This document shows positions 55,141 through 63,838 of a stretch of DNA of 64,000 nucleotides, piece by piece (within the stretch, counting starts at the first letter, position 1; the number at the start of each line of letters is the position of its first letter). Position numbers and translations under genes: made by a program. The stretch is from Microbacterium algeriense (GTDB taxonomy: Bacteria > Actinomycetota > Actinomycetes > Actinomycetales > Microbacteriaceae). The stretch spans positions 868,001-932,000 of the forward strand of contig NZ_WAAO01000002.1 of the NCBI RefSeq assembly GCF_008868005.1. The letters are read 5' to 3'. A model generated the notes under the pieces. The model made no database searches. It was not told the DNA's origin and saw only the letters and a program-made list of their open reading frames with translations.

Positions 55141-56286
55141 ATGCGCCGCAAGAGAGTGATCGCGCCCAATGAGCCGCAGACGGTGGCGGCTCAGCGCCGG
55201 TCGACCACGACGGTCGCCGCGGCCGCACGCGCCAACCCGTTCATGTTCGGGCTCCTCGGTGCGCTCGGCGTGCTGGTCGCCCTCGCCATCGGCGGAATCG
55301 TGGACCAGCTCGCGACCGTGCTCGTGTATATCGGCGTCGCGCTCTTCCTGGCCCTCGGCCTCGACCCGATCGTCACGTTCATCGAGAAGAAGCTCCCCCG
55401 CCCCGCGGCCGTGACCATCGTGGTCGCGGTCGTCATCCTCGCCTTCGCGGGCATCATCCTCGCGATCGTCCCGGTGCTGGTCGAACAGATCAGCAACCTC
55501 ATCAAGGACGGCCCGAAGATGGTCGAGGACTTCATGGAGAGCCAGTGGTTCAAGGATGTGAGCGGCCAGTTCGGCACGACCATCCAGGATGCGGCGCAGG
55601 GTGTCCTCGACTTCGTCCAGAACCCCGACAACTTCCTCGACATCGGCGGCGGCGTCTTCGCGGTCGGTGCCGGTATCGCCGGCGGCCTCACCGGCGTCAC
55701 GATCGTGCTGATCCTCACGCTCTACTTCATGGCGTCGCTGCGCAGCATGAAGCGCACCGCCGCGCGCTTCGTCCCGTCCTACCAGCGCGACACGTTCAGC
55801 GAGCTGCTGGAGGACGTCTCCGGTGCGGTCGGACGCTACGTCATGGGCCAGGCCAGCCTGGCGCTCATCAACGGCGTCCTCAGCCTCATCGTGCTGTCGA
55901 TCATCGGCGCTCCGGTACCGGCCCTGCTCGCGCTCATCGCCTTCATCGGATCGATGATCCCGCTCGTCGGAACGTTGACGGCCTCCATCATCAACTCGCT
56001 GATCTGCCTGTTCGTCTCGCCTGTGACGGCGCTCATCGCCTTCGGCTACTACCTCGTCTACATGCAGATCGAGGCATACGTGCTGTCGCCGCGCATCATG
56101 AGCCGCGCCGTCGCCGTTCCCGGGGCTCTCGTGGTCATCGCCGCCGTGGCCGGTGGCGCACTCGGCGGCATCCTCGGTGCTCTCGTCGCCATCCCGGTCG
56201 CCGCGAGCATCATCATCATCGTGCAGAAGGTGATCTTCCCCGCCCAGGACCGCAAGAAGGCCCCGCCTGTGATCACCGCCCCGTGA
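55141..56286 (+). CDS. AI-2E family transporter (UPF0118 permease)
   Basis: A 381-residue membrane protein with about 7-8 segments. The LAIVPVLVEQISNLIKDGPK helical region and the C-terminal AFIGSMIPLVGTLTAS loop are typical of the AI-2E/YdiK family. Members export autoinducer-2 or act as Na+/H+ antiporters; the substrate cannot be told. The ATG at 55141 follows GAGGGAGG, so an earlier start is not used. It may be co-transcribed with the kinase gene 110 bases upstream. Confidence 0.87.
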   Translation: MRRKRVIAPNEPQTVAAQRRSTTTVAAAARANPFMFGLLGALGVLVALAIGGIVDQLATVLVYIGVALFLALGLDPIVTFIEKKLPRPAAVTIVVAVVILAFAGIILAIVPVLVEQISNLIKDGPKMVEDFMESQWFKDVSGQFGTTIQDAAQGVLDFVQNPDNFLDIGGGVFAVGAGIAGGLTGVTIVLILTLYFMASLRSMKRTAARFVPSYQRDTFSELLEDVSGAVGRYVMGQASLALINGVLSLIVLSIIGAPVPALLALIAFIGSMIPLVGTLTASIINSLICLFVSPVTALIAFGYYLVYMQIEAYVLSPRIMSRAVAVPGALVVIAAVAGGALGGILGALVAIPVAASIIIIVQKVIFPAQDRKKAPPVITAP

Positions 56287-56309
56287 CCTGAGCGACGGGG
56301 CGGGGCTGG

Positions 56310-56329
56310 CTGAGGCGGGTGCGCCTCAG
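56310..56329. terminator. hairpin at the end of the permease and second lipid kinase genes
   Basis: An 8-base stem (CTGAGGCG at 56310-56317 with CGCCTCAG at 56322-56329) and a 4-base loop. It overlaps the stop codon of the convergent lipid-kinase gene. Confidence 0.65.
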
Positions 56330-57246
56330 TGGACGAGCAGGGCTCCCGGCTGCACGCGAACGTCGAAGGCGGAGACCTCGCCCATCTCCTCGCCGTCGAT
56401 CTCGAAGACGAGAGGCGTCTTCAGCTCCACCGAGACCGTCTCGACGGGGAGGTGACGCGCGGAGTCGGTGCTGACGGCCTCGTCGGCTGCCCCGAAGATT
56501 CGGCGGATTCCGTTGTCCCAGACGAAGGTGCGCAGCGTGTCCAGCCACTGCAGGGCCCCGTCGGCGCTGATCATCAGCACGTCGAGCTTGCCGTCGTCGA
56601 GTACCGCGTCCGGCAGCAGCCGGATCCCGCCCTGGACCATTCCGCAGTTCCCGATGAGCATGGTGTGACCGCGCACGGCGACCGCTTTGTCGCCGTCGAT
56701 CGCGATCGTGATGTCGGTCATCTCGGTCCCGGCGAGAGCCCGGCCCATCGCCTCCACGTAAGCCAGCCAGCCGGCCTTCGACTTGAGGTCGTCATCCGTC
56801 TCCACCAGCATCTGCGCATCGATGCCGAAACCGACCATGACCGCGAAGGCATACTCGGCTCCGTCGTACGACACCCAGCCGAGGTCGATCCGACGCGGCT
56901 CGGAGTCGCGGATCCGCTCGAACGCCGCGGCCACGTTGTTCAGCGGGATCTCCAGGTTGCGCGCCAGCAGATTTCCCGTGCCCTGCGGCACGATGCCGAG
57001 CGCGGTATCCGAGCCCGCGAGTGATTCAGCGACGGCCCGCACGGTCCCGTCCCCGCCCACCGCGATGACGAGCTCGCGGCCGTCCTCCTGAGCCTCGCGA
57101 GCCATGCCGCGACCCGGGTCCTCGGGCGTGGTCTCCCACCACCGGATGTCCTGCTCCGCACCGAACACGTCGCTTGCGGCGGTCTGCAGAACCTCCTTCT
57201 CGACCTTCGAGGGGTTCCAGACGATGCCGATGCGCGAGTAGGTCAT
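56326..57246 (-). CDS. diacylglycerol kinase-family protein, second paralogue
   Basis: A 306-residue lipid kinase. The N-terminus is IGIVWNPSK, the nucleotide loop is AVGGDGTVRAVAESL and the next motif is PQGTGNLLARNLEIP. GFGIDAQMLVET and RLLPDAVLDDGKLDV are also family signatures. It differs clearly from the kinase at 15774 (NDLARAL there, NLLARNL here). It is downstream of glnE on the same strand, 50 bases away, but with no evident functional tie. Confidence 0.9.
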   Translation of the reverse strand: MTYSRIGIVWNPSKVEKEVLQTAASDVFGAEQDIRWWETTPEDPGRGMAREAQEDGRELVIAVGGDGTVRAVAESLAGSDTALGIVPQGTGNLLARNLEIPLNNVAAAFERIRDSEPRRIDLGWVSYDGAEYAFAVMVGFGIDAQMLVETDDDLKSKAGWLAYVEAMGRALAGTEMTDITIAIDGDKAVAVRGHTMLIGNCGMVQGGIRLLPDAVLDDGKLDVLMISADGALQWLDTLRTFVWDNGIRRIFGAADEAVSTDSARHLPVETVSVELKTPLVFEIDGEEMGEVSAFDVRVQPGALLVH

Positions 57247-57296
57247 ATCGCCAGCTTGCGACAGCCGGTTCGATACCGCAAACTCGCTGCCACCGG

Positions 57297-60272
57297 CTAA
57301 CCGTAGAACAGCTGCTCGAAGGTCTTCCTCGCACGTCGCGTCACGCCCAGATAGTCCTCCTCCAGCTCCGTCGCGGAACGATCCGGGTACCCCAGCAGCC
57401 GTCCGATCGCGTCGAGCTGACGCCGGTCCGCGGGCAGCACGTCGCTGGTCTGACCGGTGAGCAGGGTGATCGCCGAGCGCAGTCGGCTCGACAGCAGCCA
57501 GGCCTCCCGAAGCCGTGCGGCGTCATCCTCCGAGACGAGATCCGCGGCGACTGCGGCATCCAGCGCTCCGAGCGTCGAAGTGGTGCGCAGGCCCGGCACA
57601 GCATGCGCGTGCTGGAGCTGGAGCAGCTGCACGAGCCACTCCACGTCGCTGAGCGTGCCAGGACCGAGCTTGAGGTGACGCCGGGGGTCGGCGCCCTGAG
57701 GAAGACGCTCTCCCTCGACCCTCGCCTTGATGCGCTTGATCTCGCGGATGCCCTGCAGATCCACCGACTCGGGATAGCGGATGGCGTCGGCCAGCGACGT
57801 GAAGCGCGCGATGAGCTTCGCGCTTCCCGCGACACCGCGGGCGCGCAGCAGCGCCTGGGCCTCCCACGAGAGGGACCAGCGGCGGTAGTACTCGGTGTAG
57901 GCGTCGAAGGACCGCACGAGCGGCCCGTTGCGCCCTTCCGGCCGCAGCCCGGCGTCGAGGTCCAGCGGCAGACGGTGGTCGGTGAGCTGCTCGCGCAGCC
58001 CTGCCACGATCCGGGTGGCGAGTCGCTGCGCCTGTTGCGGATCGACGCCGTTCGCGTCGTAGACGTACAGGATGTCGGCGTCCGATCCGAAGCCGAGCTC
58101 GGCTCCCCCGAATCGTCCCATCGCGATCACCGCGAAGTCGAGCGCCTCGTCCTCCGGGGGGACGACCTCGCGCATGACCGCGCGCAACGCGGCCTGGATG
58201 GTCGCCTCCGTGATCTCCGTGAGCGCGGTGGCCACCTCCTCGATCGTGAGCACGTCCAGCACGGCCCCCATCGCCGTCCGCAGCAGCTCCCGGCGGCGTA
58301 GCGCTCTGACCGCCCGCAGCGCATCGCCGATCGTCTCGTGCCGGGTCTGGATCGCGCGTGCCTCCTCGTCCAGCGCCGCCGCGCCACGAGGTCGCAGGCG
58401 TCCGGCGTTGTCGAGCCACGCCACCGACTCGGGGATCCACTCCAGCAGCTCGCCGATGTAGCGGGATGACGACAGCAGGCGGGTCAGGCTCTCGGCCGCG
58501 CCCGAGGAGTCGCGCAGCATCCGGAGGAACCACGGAGTGTCCCCGAGCCGCTCGCTGATGCGGCGGAAGGCCAGCAGCGCGTAGTCGGGATCGCTGCCGT
58601 CGGCGAACCATCGCACCATGACGGGCATCAGATGTCTCTGGATGGTCGCCTTGCGGCTGAGCCCGCTCGTGAGGGCGCCGATGTGCCGCAGAGCACCCGT
58701 GGGGTCTCGGAACCCGATCGCCGCGAGCCGATCGTGGGCCTGGGCGGCCGACAGGGTGCGTTCCTCTTCCGGCAGCCCGGCGACGGCGGAGAGCAGCGGC
58801 CGGTAGAACAGCCGGGTATGGATCTCGCGCACCTCGCGGCGCACGGTCTCCCACCGCGACCACACGCCCTCGCCGCTCTCCGCCAGTCCGCTGCTCCGTG
58901 CCAGGATGCGCAGGCCCGCCGGCGTCCGCGGCATCAGGTGCGTGCGACTGAGCTCGCGAAGCTGCAGACGATGCTCCATCAGGCGGAGCAGACGGTAGTC
59001 ATCGGCGAAGGCCGCCGCGTCCACGCGTCCGATGTACCCGCCCTCCACCAGGGCGTCGAGGCTCTCGAGCGTTCCCCGCGTGCGCAGGGACTCATCCGTG
59101 AGTCCGTGGACCAGCTGCAGCAGCTGCACCGTGAACTCGATGTCGCGTAGTCCCCCGGCTCCGAGCTTCAGCTGATACGGAGCGTCCTCGGGGTCGATGT
59201 GCTCCATCACGCGCTCGCGCATCCGCTGGACGCTCTCGACGAAGTCGTCTCTCGCCGCGCTGGACCAGATCTTCGGCTGCACCGCGGCGATGTACTCCGC
59301 GCCGAGCTCGGGGTCCCCGGCGAGGGGACGCGCCTTCAGCAGTGCCTGGAACTCCCAGCTCTTCGCCCAGCGGTCGTAGTACGCCAGATGCGAGCCGAGC
59401 GAGCGGACCAGTGCGCCCTGCTTGCCCTCCGGCCGCAGCGCGGCGTCCACCTCCCAGAGCGGCGGCTCGATCTCGATCGCACTGAGGTTGCGCATGGTCT
59501 CGCGCGCGAGACGGGTGGCGATGTCGATCGATCGGGCCTCGCTCACGACCTCTTCGTCCCGCGTGCCGCCGACGAAGATCACGTCCACGTCACTGACGTA
59601 GTTCAGCTCCCGGGCGCCCGCCTTCCCCATGCCGATGACGGCCAGACGCGTCGCGGCCACCTCCGCGTGTCCGAGCGACTCCTGCAAGCGGGCTCTGGCC
59701 ACCGCCAGAGAGGCCTCCAGTGCGGCACCGGCGAGGTCGGCCAGGGCGGCCGAGACCGCGGCCACTTCAGTCTGCGGGTCCCGGCTCGTCAGATCGTAGG
59801 CGGCGATGGCGGCCAGCTCGCGACGGTAGGCGACACGGACCGCTGTGATGGCGTCGTCGTCCCCCGCCCCGGCGAATCCGTCTCGTGCTCCGACGGACGC
59901 GAGCAGTCGCTCCTCCAGGTCCTGCGCGGCAGGGAGAGCATCCAGCGCACCGTCGAGGATCGACAGCTGGTCCGGGTGCCGGAGGAAGAACTCCGCCAGC
60001 CCCTCGGAGGCGCCGAAGACCCGCCACACCCGCCGCCGAGTCGCCTCGTCGTCGAGAAGCCGCCGCAGCGGCGTTTCGTCGCGACGAGCGACGCGGAGGA
60101 GTCCGCGCACGGCGGCGTCCGGGTCGGCGGCGTCGGACGCCTCAAGCAGCACGCTGCGGGGCCGGTCGAGGATGCTCGACAGCTCGGTCAGAGCCGCCGC
60201 TGCCTCGCTCAGCTCCGCGAAGCCGAGTCTCGCCAGCGCCGAGAGCGAGACCGAATCGTCGGGACGGGCCAT
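57297..60272 (-). CDS. glnE: glutamine synthetase adenylyltransferase/deadenylase
   Basis: A 991-residue two-headed nucleotidyltransferase. The N-terminal deadenylase-like half has GMGKAGARELNYVSDVDVIF; the C-terminal adenylylating half has MGRFGGAELGFGSDADILYV. Both show the paired Asp residues of the active site. It modifies the tyrosine of GlnA to tune activity to nitrogen supply. Seven bases separate it from the upstream glnA2, a conserved actinobacterial operon. No glnB gene is nearby to signal to it. Confidence 0.95.
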   Translation of the reverse strand: MARPDDSVSLSALARLGFAELSEAAAALTELSSILDRPRSVLLEASDAADPDAAVRGLLRVARRDETPLRRLLDDEATRRRVWRVFGASEGLAEFFLRHPDQLSILDGALDALPAAQDLEERLLASVGARDGFAGAGDDDAITAVRVAYRRELAAIAAYDLTSRDPQTEVAAVSAALADLAGAALEASLAVARARLQESLGHAEVAATRLAVIGMGKAGARELNYVSDVDVIFVGGTRDEEVVSEARSIDIATRLARETMRNLSAIEIEPPLWEVDAALRPEGKQGALVRSLGSHLAYYDRWAKSWEFQALLKARPLAGDPELGAEYIAAVQPKIWSSAARDDFVESVQRMRERVMEHIDPEDAPYQLKLGAGGLRDIEFTVQLLQLVHGLTDESLRTRGTLESLDALVEGGYIGRVDAAAFADDYRLLRLMEHRLQLRELSRTHLMPRTPAGLRILARSSGLAESGEGVWSRWETVRREVREIHTRLFYRPLLSAVAGLPEEERTLSAAQAHDRLAAIGFRDPTGALRHIGALTSGLSRKATIQRHLMPVMVRWFADGSDPDYALLAFRRISERLGDTPWFLRMLRDSSGAAESLTRLLSSSRYIGELLEWIPESVAWLDNAGRLRPRGAAALDEEARAIQTRHETIGDALRAVRALRRRELLRTAMGAVLDVLTIEEVATALTEITEATIQAALRAVMREVVPPEDEALDFAVIAMGRFGGAELGFGSDADILYVYDANGVDPQQAQRLATRIVAGLREQLTDHRLPLDLDAGLRPEGRNGPLVRSFDAYTEYYRRWSLSWEAQALLRARGVAGSAKLIARFTSLADAIRYPESVDLQGIREIKRIKARVEGERLPQGADPRRHLKLGPGTLSDVEWLVQLLQLQHAHAVPGLRTTSTLGALDAAVAADLVSEDDAARLREAWLLSSRLRSAITLLTGQTSDVLPADRRQLDAIGRLLGYPDRSATELEEDYLGVTRRARKTFEQLFYG

Positions 60273-60279
60273 GCCGCGC

Positions 60280-61617
60280 TCAGAGGAGCTCGAGGTTGTT
60301 CTTCAGCTCCAGCGGCGTGACCTGCCCGCGGTAGGCCTCCCACTCCTTGCGCTTGTTGAGCAGCACGTAGTTGAACACCTGCTCGCCGAGCGTCTCGGCG
60401 ACGAGCTCCGACTCCTCCATGTACTCCAGCGCGTGGTCGAGGCTCGCAGGCAGCGCCGAGTAGCCCAGCGCACGGCGCTCCGCATCGCTGAGCGCCCACA
60501 CGTTGTCCTCGGCCTCGGGCGGAAGCTCGTAGCCTTCCTCGATGCCCTTGAGTCCGGCGGCCAGCATGAGCGCATACGCCAGGTACGGGTTCGCCGCGGA
60601 GTCCAGAGCGCGGTACTCCACCCGGGAGGACTGCCCCTTGTTCGGCTTGTACATCGGCACACGGACGAGCGCGGAGCGGTTGTTGTGACCCCAGGTGATG
60701 AAGCTCGGGGCCTCGTCGCCGCCCCACAGACGCTTGTACGAGTTGACGAACTGGTTCGTCACGGCGGAGATCTCGTTCGCGTGCCGGAGGAGTCCCGCGA
60801 TGAAGTGGCGGCCGGTCTTCGACAGCTGGTACTTCGCGCCCTCCTCGTAGAAGGCGTTCTGGTCACCCTCGAACAACGACATGTGGGTGTGCATACCGCT
60901 GCCGGGGTGGCCGCTGAGCGGCTTCGGCATGAACGTGGCGTAGACGCCCTGCTCGATCGCCACCTCCTTGATGACGGTGCGGAACGTCATGACGTTGTCC
61001 GCCGTCGTCAGAGCATCCGCGTAGCGGAGGTCGATCTCGTTCTGCCCGGGTCCGCCCTCGTGGTGGCTGAACTCCACCGAGATCCCCAGGTCCTCCAGCA
61101 TGCGCACGGAGCGGCGGCGGAAGTCGTGGGCCGTGCCGCCCGGCACGTTGTCGAAGTAGCCAGCCGAGTCGACCGGAACAGGTCCCTCGGGTCCGAACGA
61201 CGACGACTTCAGCAGATAGAACTCGATCTCCGGATGCGTGTAGAACGTGAACCCCGCGTCCGCTGCCTTCGCGAGCGTCCGCTTGAGCACGTGCCGCGGG
61301 TCTGCCACGGCCGGCTGCCCGTCCGGAGTCGTCAGGTCGCAGAACATGCGCGCGGTCGGGTCGATCTCCCCGCGCCACGGCAGCGTCTGGAACGTCGTCG
61401 GATCGGGCTGCGCGAGCAGATCGGACTCGTAGGTGCGGGTCAGGCCCTCGATGGCAGAGCCGTCGAACCCGATGCCCTCCGCGAAGGCGCCCTCCACCTC
61501 AGCCGGCGCGATCGCCACGGACTTGAGCGTTCCGATGACATCGGTGAACCAGAGCCGCACGAACTTGACGCCGCGCTCCTCGATCGTCCGGAGGACGAAG
61601 TCCCTCTGCTTGTCCAT
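60280..61617 (-). CDS. glnA2: glutamine synthetase-like GlnA2 lacking the adenylylation tyrosine
   Basis: A 445-residue class I glutamine synthetase, shorter than GlnA1. Motifs: FDGSAIEGLTRTYESD, SGMHTHMSLFEG and NNRSALVRVPMYK. At the place of the adenylylated tyrosine the sequence reads EDNVWALSDAE, with Trp374, so GlnE cannot modify it there. Reported GlnA2 homologues act as glutamine synthetase in mycobacteria, whereas some actinobacterial paralogues are polyamine ligases; the former is more likely from the operon with glnE. It begins 2 bases before the SPOR gene stop. Confidence 0.92.
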   Translation of the reverse strand: MDKQRDFVLRTIEERGVKFVRLWFTDVIGTLKSVAIAPAEVEGAFAEGIGFDGSAIEGLTRTYESDLLAQPDPTTFQTLPWRGEIDPTARMFCDLTTPDGQPAVADPRHVLKRTLAKAADAGFTFYTHPEIEFYLLKSSSFGPEGPVPVDSAGYFDNVPGGTAHDFRRRSVRMLEDLGISVEFSHHEGGPGQNEIDLRYADALTTADNVMTFRTVIKEVAIEQGVYATFMPKPLSGHPGSGMHTHMSLFEGDQNAFYEEGAKYQLSKTGRHFIAGLLRHANEISAVTNQFVNSYKRLWGGDEAPSFITWGHNNRSALVRVPMYKPNKGQSSRVEYRALDSAANPYLAYALMLAAGLKGIEEGYELPPEAEDNVWALSDAERRALGYSALPASLDHALEYMEESELVAETLGEQVFNYVLLNKRKEWEAYRGQVTPLELKNNLELL

Positions 61618-61619
61618 GT

Positions 61620-61844
61620 CTACTCTGCACCCCGGCCCTTTGCGTCGCTCGTGACGTCCCAGCCCTGCTCCGCGGCCTCTTCTTCGGCCCAGGCGCGCGA
61701 ACGCTCCTTCACGACCTCGGGTGCGCGGCGGGCCTCGGCCTCCGTGTCGAAGGGCCCGATGCGGTCGATCGAGGGCGAGATCATGCCGAACTCGACCTCG
61801 CCGGTTTCGGAGTTGTACCAGTACTTGTGGTCACCGTCAGACAT
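61620..61844 (-). CDS. small SPOR-domain-like protein
   Basis: A 74-residue protein. WYNSETGEVEFG, then RIGPFDTEAEARRAPEV, resembles the short actinobacterial SPOR-domain proteins found before glnA2; the RIGPF strand and the following helix are the characteristic half. The ATG at 61844 follows AAGGGGCAGAC; an ATG further upstream has no Shine-Dalgarno. Function unknown. It leads the glnA2-glnE operon and is divergent from ppgK. Confidence 0.75.
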   Translation of the reverse strand: MSDGDHKYWYNSETGEVEFGMISPSIDRIGPFDTEAEARRAPEVVKERSRAWAEEEAAEQGWDVTSDAKGRGAE

Positions 61845-61912
61845 GTCTGCCCCTTCGTCTCGTGATGTCATCGATCCTACTGGCGTCCACCGCGGTCGCT
61901 AAGCTATCGGCC

Positions 61913-62659
61913 ATGGCAAAAGCGATCGGCGTCGACATCGGCGGCACGGGAATCAAAGCAGGAATCGTCGACCTCGAACACGGCACCATGGCCTCTGATC
62001 GGGTGCGCGTCCCGACGCCGGAGGGCGCCGCTCCCGAAGACGTGCTCGTCGCCGTGCAGACGGTGCTCAAGACCCTCGACGTGCACGAGTCGACCCTGCC
62101 GCTCGGCGTCGCGTTCCCCGCGATCGTCAAGCGCGGCAAGACGCTGTCGGCCGCGAACGTCTCGAAGGAATGGATCGACTTCGACGCGGAGCGCTTCTTC
62201 CGCGACGGTCTCGGGCGCAACATCGTGTTCGTGAACGACGCCGACGCCGCCGGCGTCGCCGAGGCCCGCCACGGAGCAGCCCGCGACGTGCTCGGCTTCA
62301 CGCTGCTGACCACCCTCGGCACCGGTATCGGCTCCGCGTTCCTGTACGACGGCGTCCTGCTGCCGAACACCGAGCTCGGACACCTCAACTTCCGCGAGTA
62401 CGAGTCCGTCGAGACCTACGCCGCCACGTCGGCGCGCGAGCGGGAAGGCCTCAGCTGGGCGGAGTGGGCCGAGCGCCTGCAGGCGTTCTACTCGCACATC
62501 GAGTTCCTGTTCAGCCCCGACCTCTTCGTGGTCGGCGGCGGCGTGTCCAAGAACGCCGGGGACTTCCTGCCGCTGCTCGACCTCAAGACCCCGATCGTCC
62601 CGGCGATCCACCGCAACAACTCGGGCATCATCGGCGCGGCCTCCCTCGCCGGCGACTGA
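61913..62659 (+). CDS. ppgK: polyphosphate glucokinase
   Basis: A 248-residue ROK-type glucokinase that uses polyphosphate or ATP. It shows GVDIGGTGIKAGIVD at residues 5-19, FVNDADAAGVAEARHG with the catalytic Asp, and TTLGTGIGSAFLYDG. The length is usual for PpgK. A -10-like TAAGCT (61900-61905) ends seven bases before the ATG, suggesting a leaderless mRNA. It feeds glucose into glycolysis. A repeat cluster begins directly after its stop. Confidence 0.94.
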   Translation: MAKAIGVDIGGTGIKAGIVDLEHGTMASDRVRVPTPEGAAPEDVLVAVQTVLKTLDVHESTLPLGVAFPAIVKRGKTLSAANVSKEWIDFDAERFFRDGLGRNIVFVNDADAAGVAEARHGAARDVLGFTLLTTLGTGIGSAFLYDGVLLPNTELGHLNFREYESVETYAATSAREREGLSWAEWAERLQAFYSHIEFLFSPDLFVVGGGVSKNAGDFLPLLDLKTPIVPAIHRNNSGIIGAASLAGD

Positions 62660-62749
62660 CCCTCCGACAGGCTCAGGGACCGCCCTTCGACAGGCTCAGG
62701 GACCCAGACCGATGAGCTCAGGGACCCAGCGACGAGCTCAGGGATCCGG
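62660..62749. repeat. second cluster of the CGACNNGCTCAGGGACC repeat
   Basis: Four copies related to the array at 39271 lie at about 62665, 62687, 62709 and 62729, two in the CGACAGGCTCAGGGACC form and two in the GATGAGCTCAGGGACC/CGACGAGCTCAGGGATC form. As at the first site, the run starts directly after a stop codon (ppgK). Confidence 0.75.
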
Positions 62750-62794
62750 CCACGACACCGGGGGTTGACCCGCTGTGAACGCGTTCATCCTGCC

Positions 62795-63355
62795 TCAGCG
62801 CTGCGGGGGCAGGATGAACGAAGCCTCGTAGGAGCGCACCTCGCCGTTCACATCGCCGACGCTGGTGATGGTGTACGGGTTGAGATTCAAGGTGTCGCCC
62901 GCGTAGAGCGGGGTGAGGTACGCCTGGGAGGTCGGGTCGACGGAGTGGACGCTGCCGCGACGCACGGCGTTCAAGGCATCCAGGGAGTACGGCCCCACGC
63001 AGAGCCGTTCGAGGATCGCCTCGTCGTGGTCACCGGGCGCGACCACGTATGACGCGAGGGTGCCGTCGGGCGCGTAGGCCACGGTCCCGTTCGCGCCCTC
63101 GCGCGGGCCGTAGTCATGCATCTCCGAGTACAGCTCCACGTTCAGCGGCTCTCCGGTGGAGATGGTGCCGTCTCCACCGGGCCGCCTGCACACCGGCTCC
63201 GCTGCGGCCGTCGGCTCGCTGCTCGGCGTCGCCACGGGCCGCTCGGCAGCCGACGTCTCGACCGCCTCCGAGTCCGGCGCCGTGCACCCGGTGAGTGCGG
63301 CGACGAACAGAGCGGCGAAGAGCGTCGTGGTGACGACGACGGAGCGGTTCGGCAT
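62795..63355 (-). CDS. secreted lipoprotein with LysM-like C-terminal half
   Basis: A 186-residue lipoprotein: a signal (VVTTTLFAALFVAALTGC) with the lipobox LTGC at Cys24, a Ser/Thr/Ala-rich linker, then a domain with VAPGDHDEAILERLCVGPY and LYAGDTLNLNPYTIT that resembles a degraded LysM repeat (PGD at the start, the GDTL strand at the end). It may bind peptidoglycan outside the membrane. No partner gene is evident. It is the gene downstream of rnpB on the same strand. Confidence 0.7.
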   Translation of the reverse strand: MPNRSVVVTTTLFAALFVAALTGCTAPDSEAVETSAAERPVATPSSEPTAAAEPVCRRPGGDGTISTGEPLNVELYSEMHDYGPREGANGTVAYAPDGTLASYVVAPGDHDEAILERLCVGPYSLDALNAVRRGSVHSVDPTSQAYLTPLYAGDTLNLNPYTITSVGDVNGEVRSYEASFILPPQR

Positions 63356-63398
63356 GAACGTACGCTAGCCGGGGCCGTCGCCGGACGCCAGAGAAGGC

Positions 63399-63433
63399 GA
63401 GGCGCTGACCAGGAAATACCTGATCAGCGCCTC
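63399..63433 (-). terminator. terminator after rnpB
   Basis: Arms 63399-63413 and 63419-63433 pair over 15 bases with one G-T pair and a 5-base loop, directly at the 3' end of the RNase P RNA gene. Confidence 0.8.
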
Positions 63434-63437
63434 TCAT

Positions 63438-63800
63438 GCGAATGGGCCGACCTGTACGCCGGGTTCTGTTCCGGGGTTCTTCGCCCCTTCGACGGCCATC
63501 TCTCTCGGCGACACGTTGCCGTGGCACTCTAGCGGTCTACCCGAGGACTCGGCGGGCCGCGTCATCATCCTCTGTCTGACCTTGCTCCGGACGAGGTTTA
63601 CCTGGCGGGCCATGTCACCATGGCCCCCGGTGGTCTCTTACACCACCCTTTCACCCTTACCCCTTGCGGGGCGGTCTGCTCTCTGTGGCACTTTCTCGCG
63701 GATCACTCCGGGTGGGCGTTACCCACCGTCCTGCCCTGAGGAGCCCGGACGTTCCTCGGTGCGGTCTCCCGCCACGCGACCGTCCAGTCGACCCATTCGC
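63438..63800 (-). ncRNA. rnpB: RNase P RNA (class A)
   Basis: About 363 bases read on the minus strand. The 5' and 3' ends pair as helix P1 (GCGAATGGGTCGAC with GTCGGCCCATTCGC). The universal core is present: GAGGAACGTCCGGGCTCC early and ACAGAACCCGGCGTACAG near the 3' end, with GGTAAACCTCGTCCGGAGCA and AGAGGATGATGACG in the middle. It is the catalytic subunit that removes the 5' leader of pre-tRNAs. Exact ends are taken from the P1 pairing. It is followed by a terminator. Confidence 0.95.
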
Positions 63801-63838
63801 ACCCCCAGTCTACGTTCTCCGGCGGGAGCTTCCGGCGG

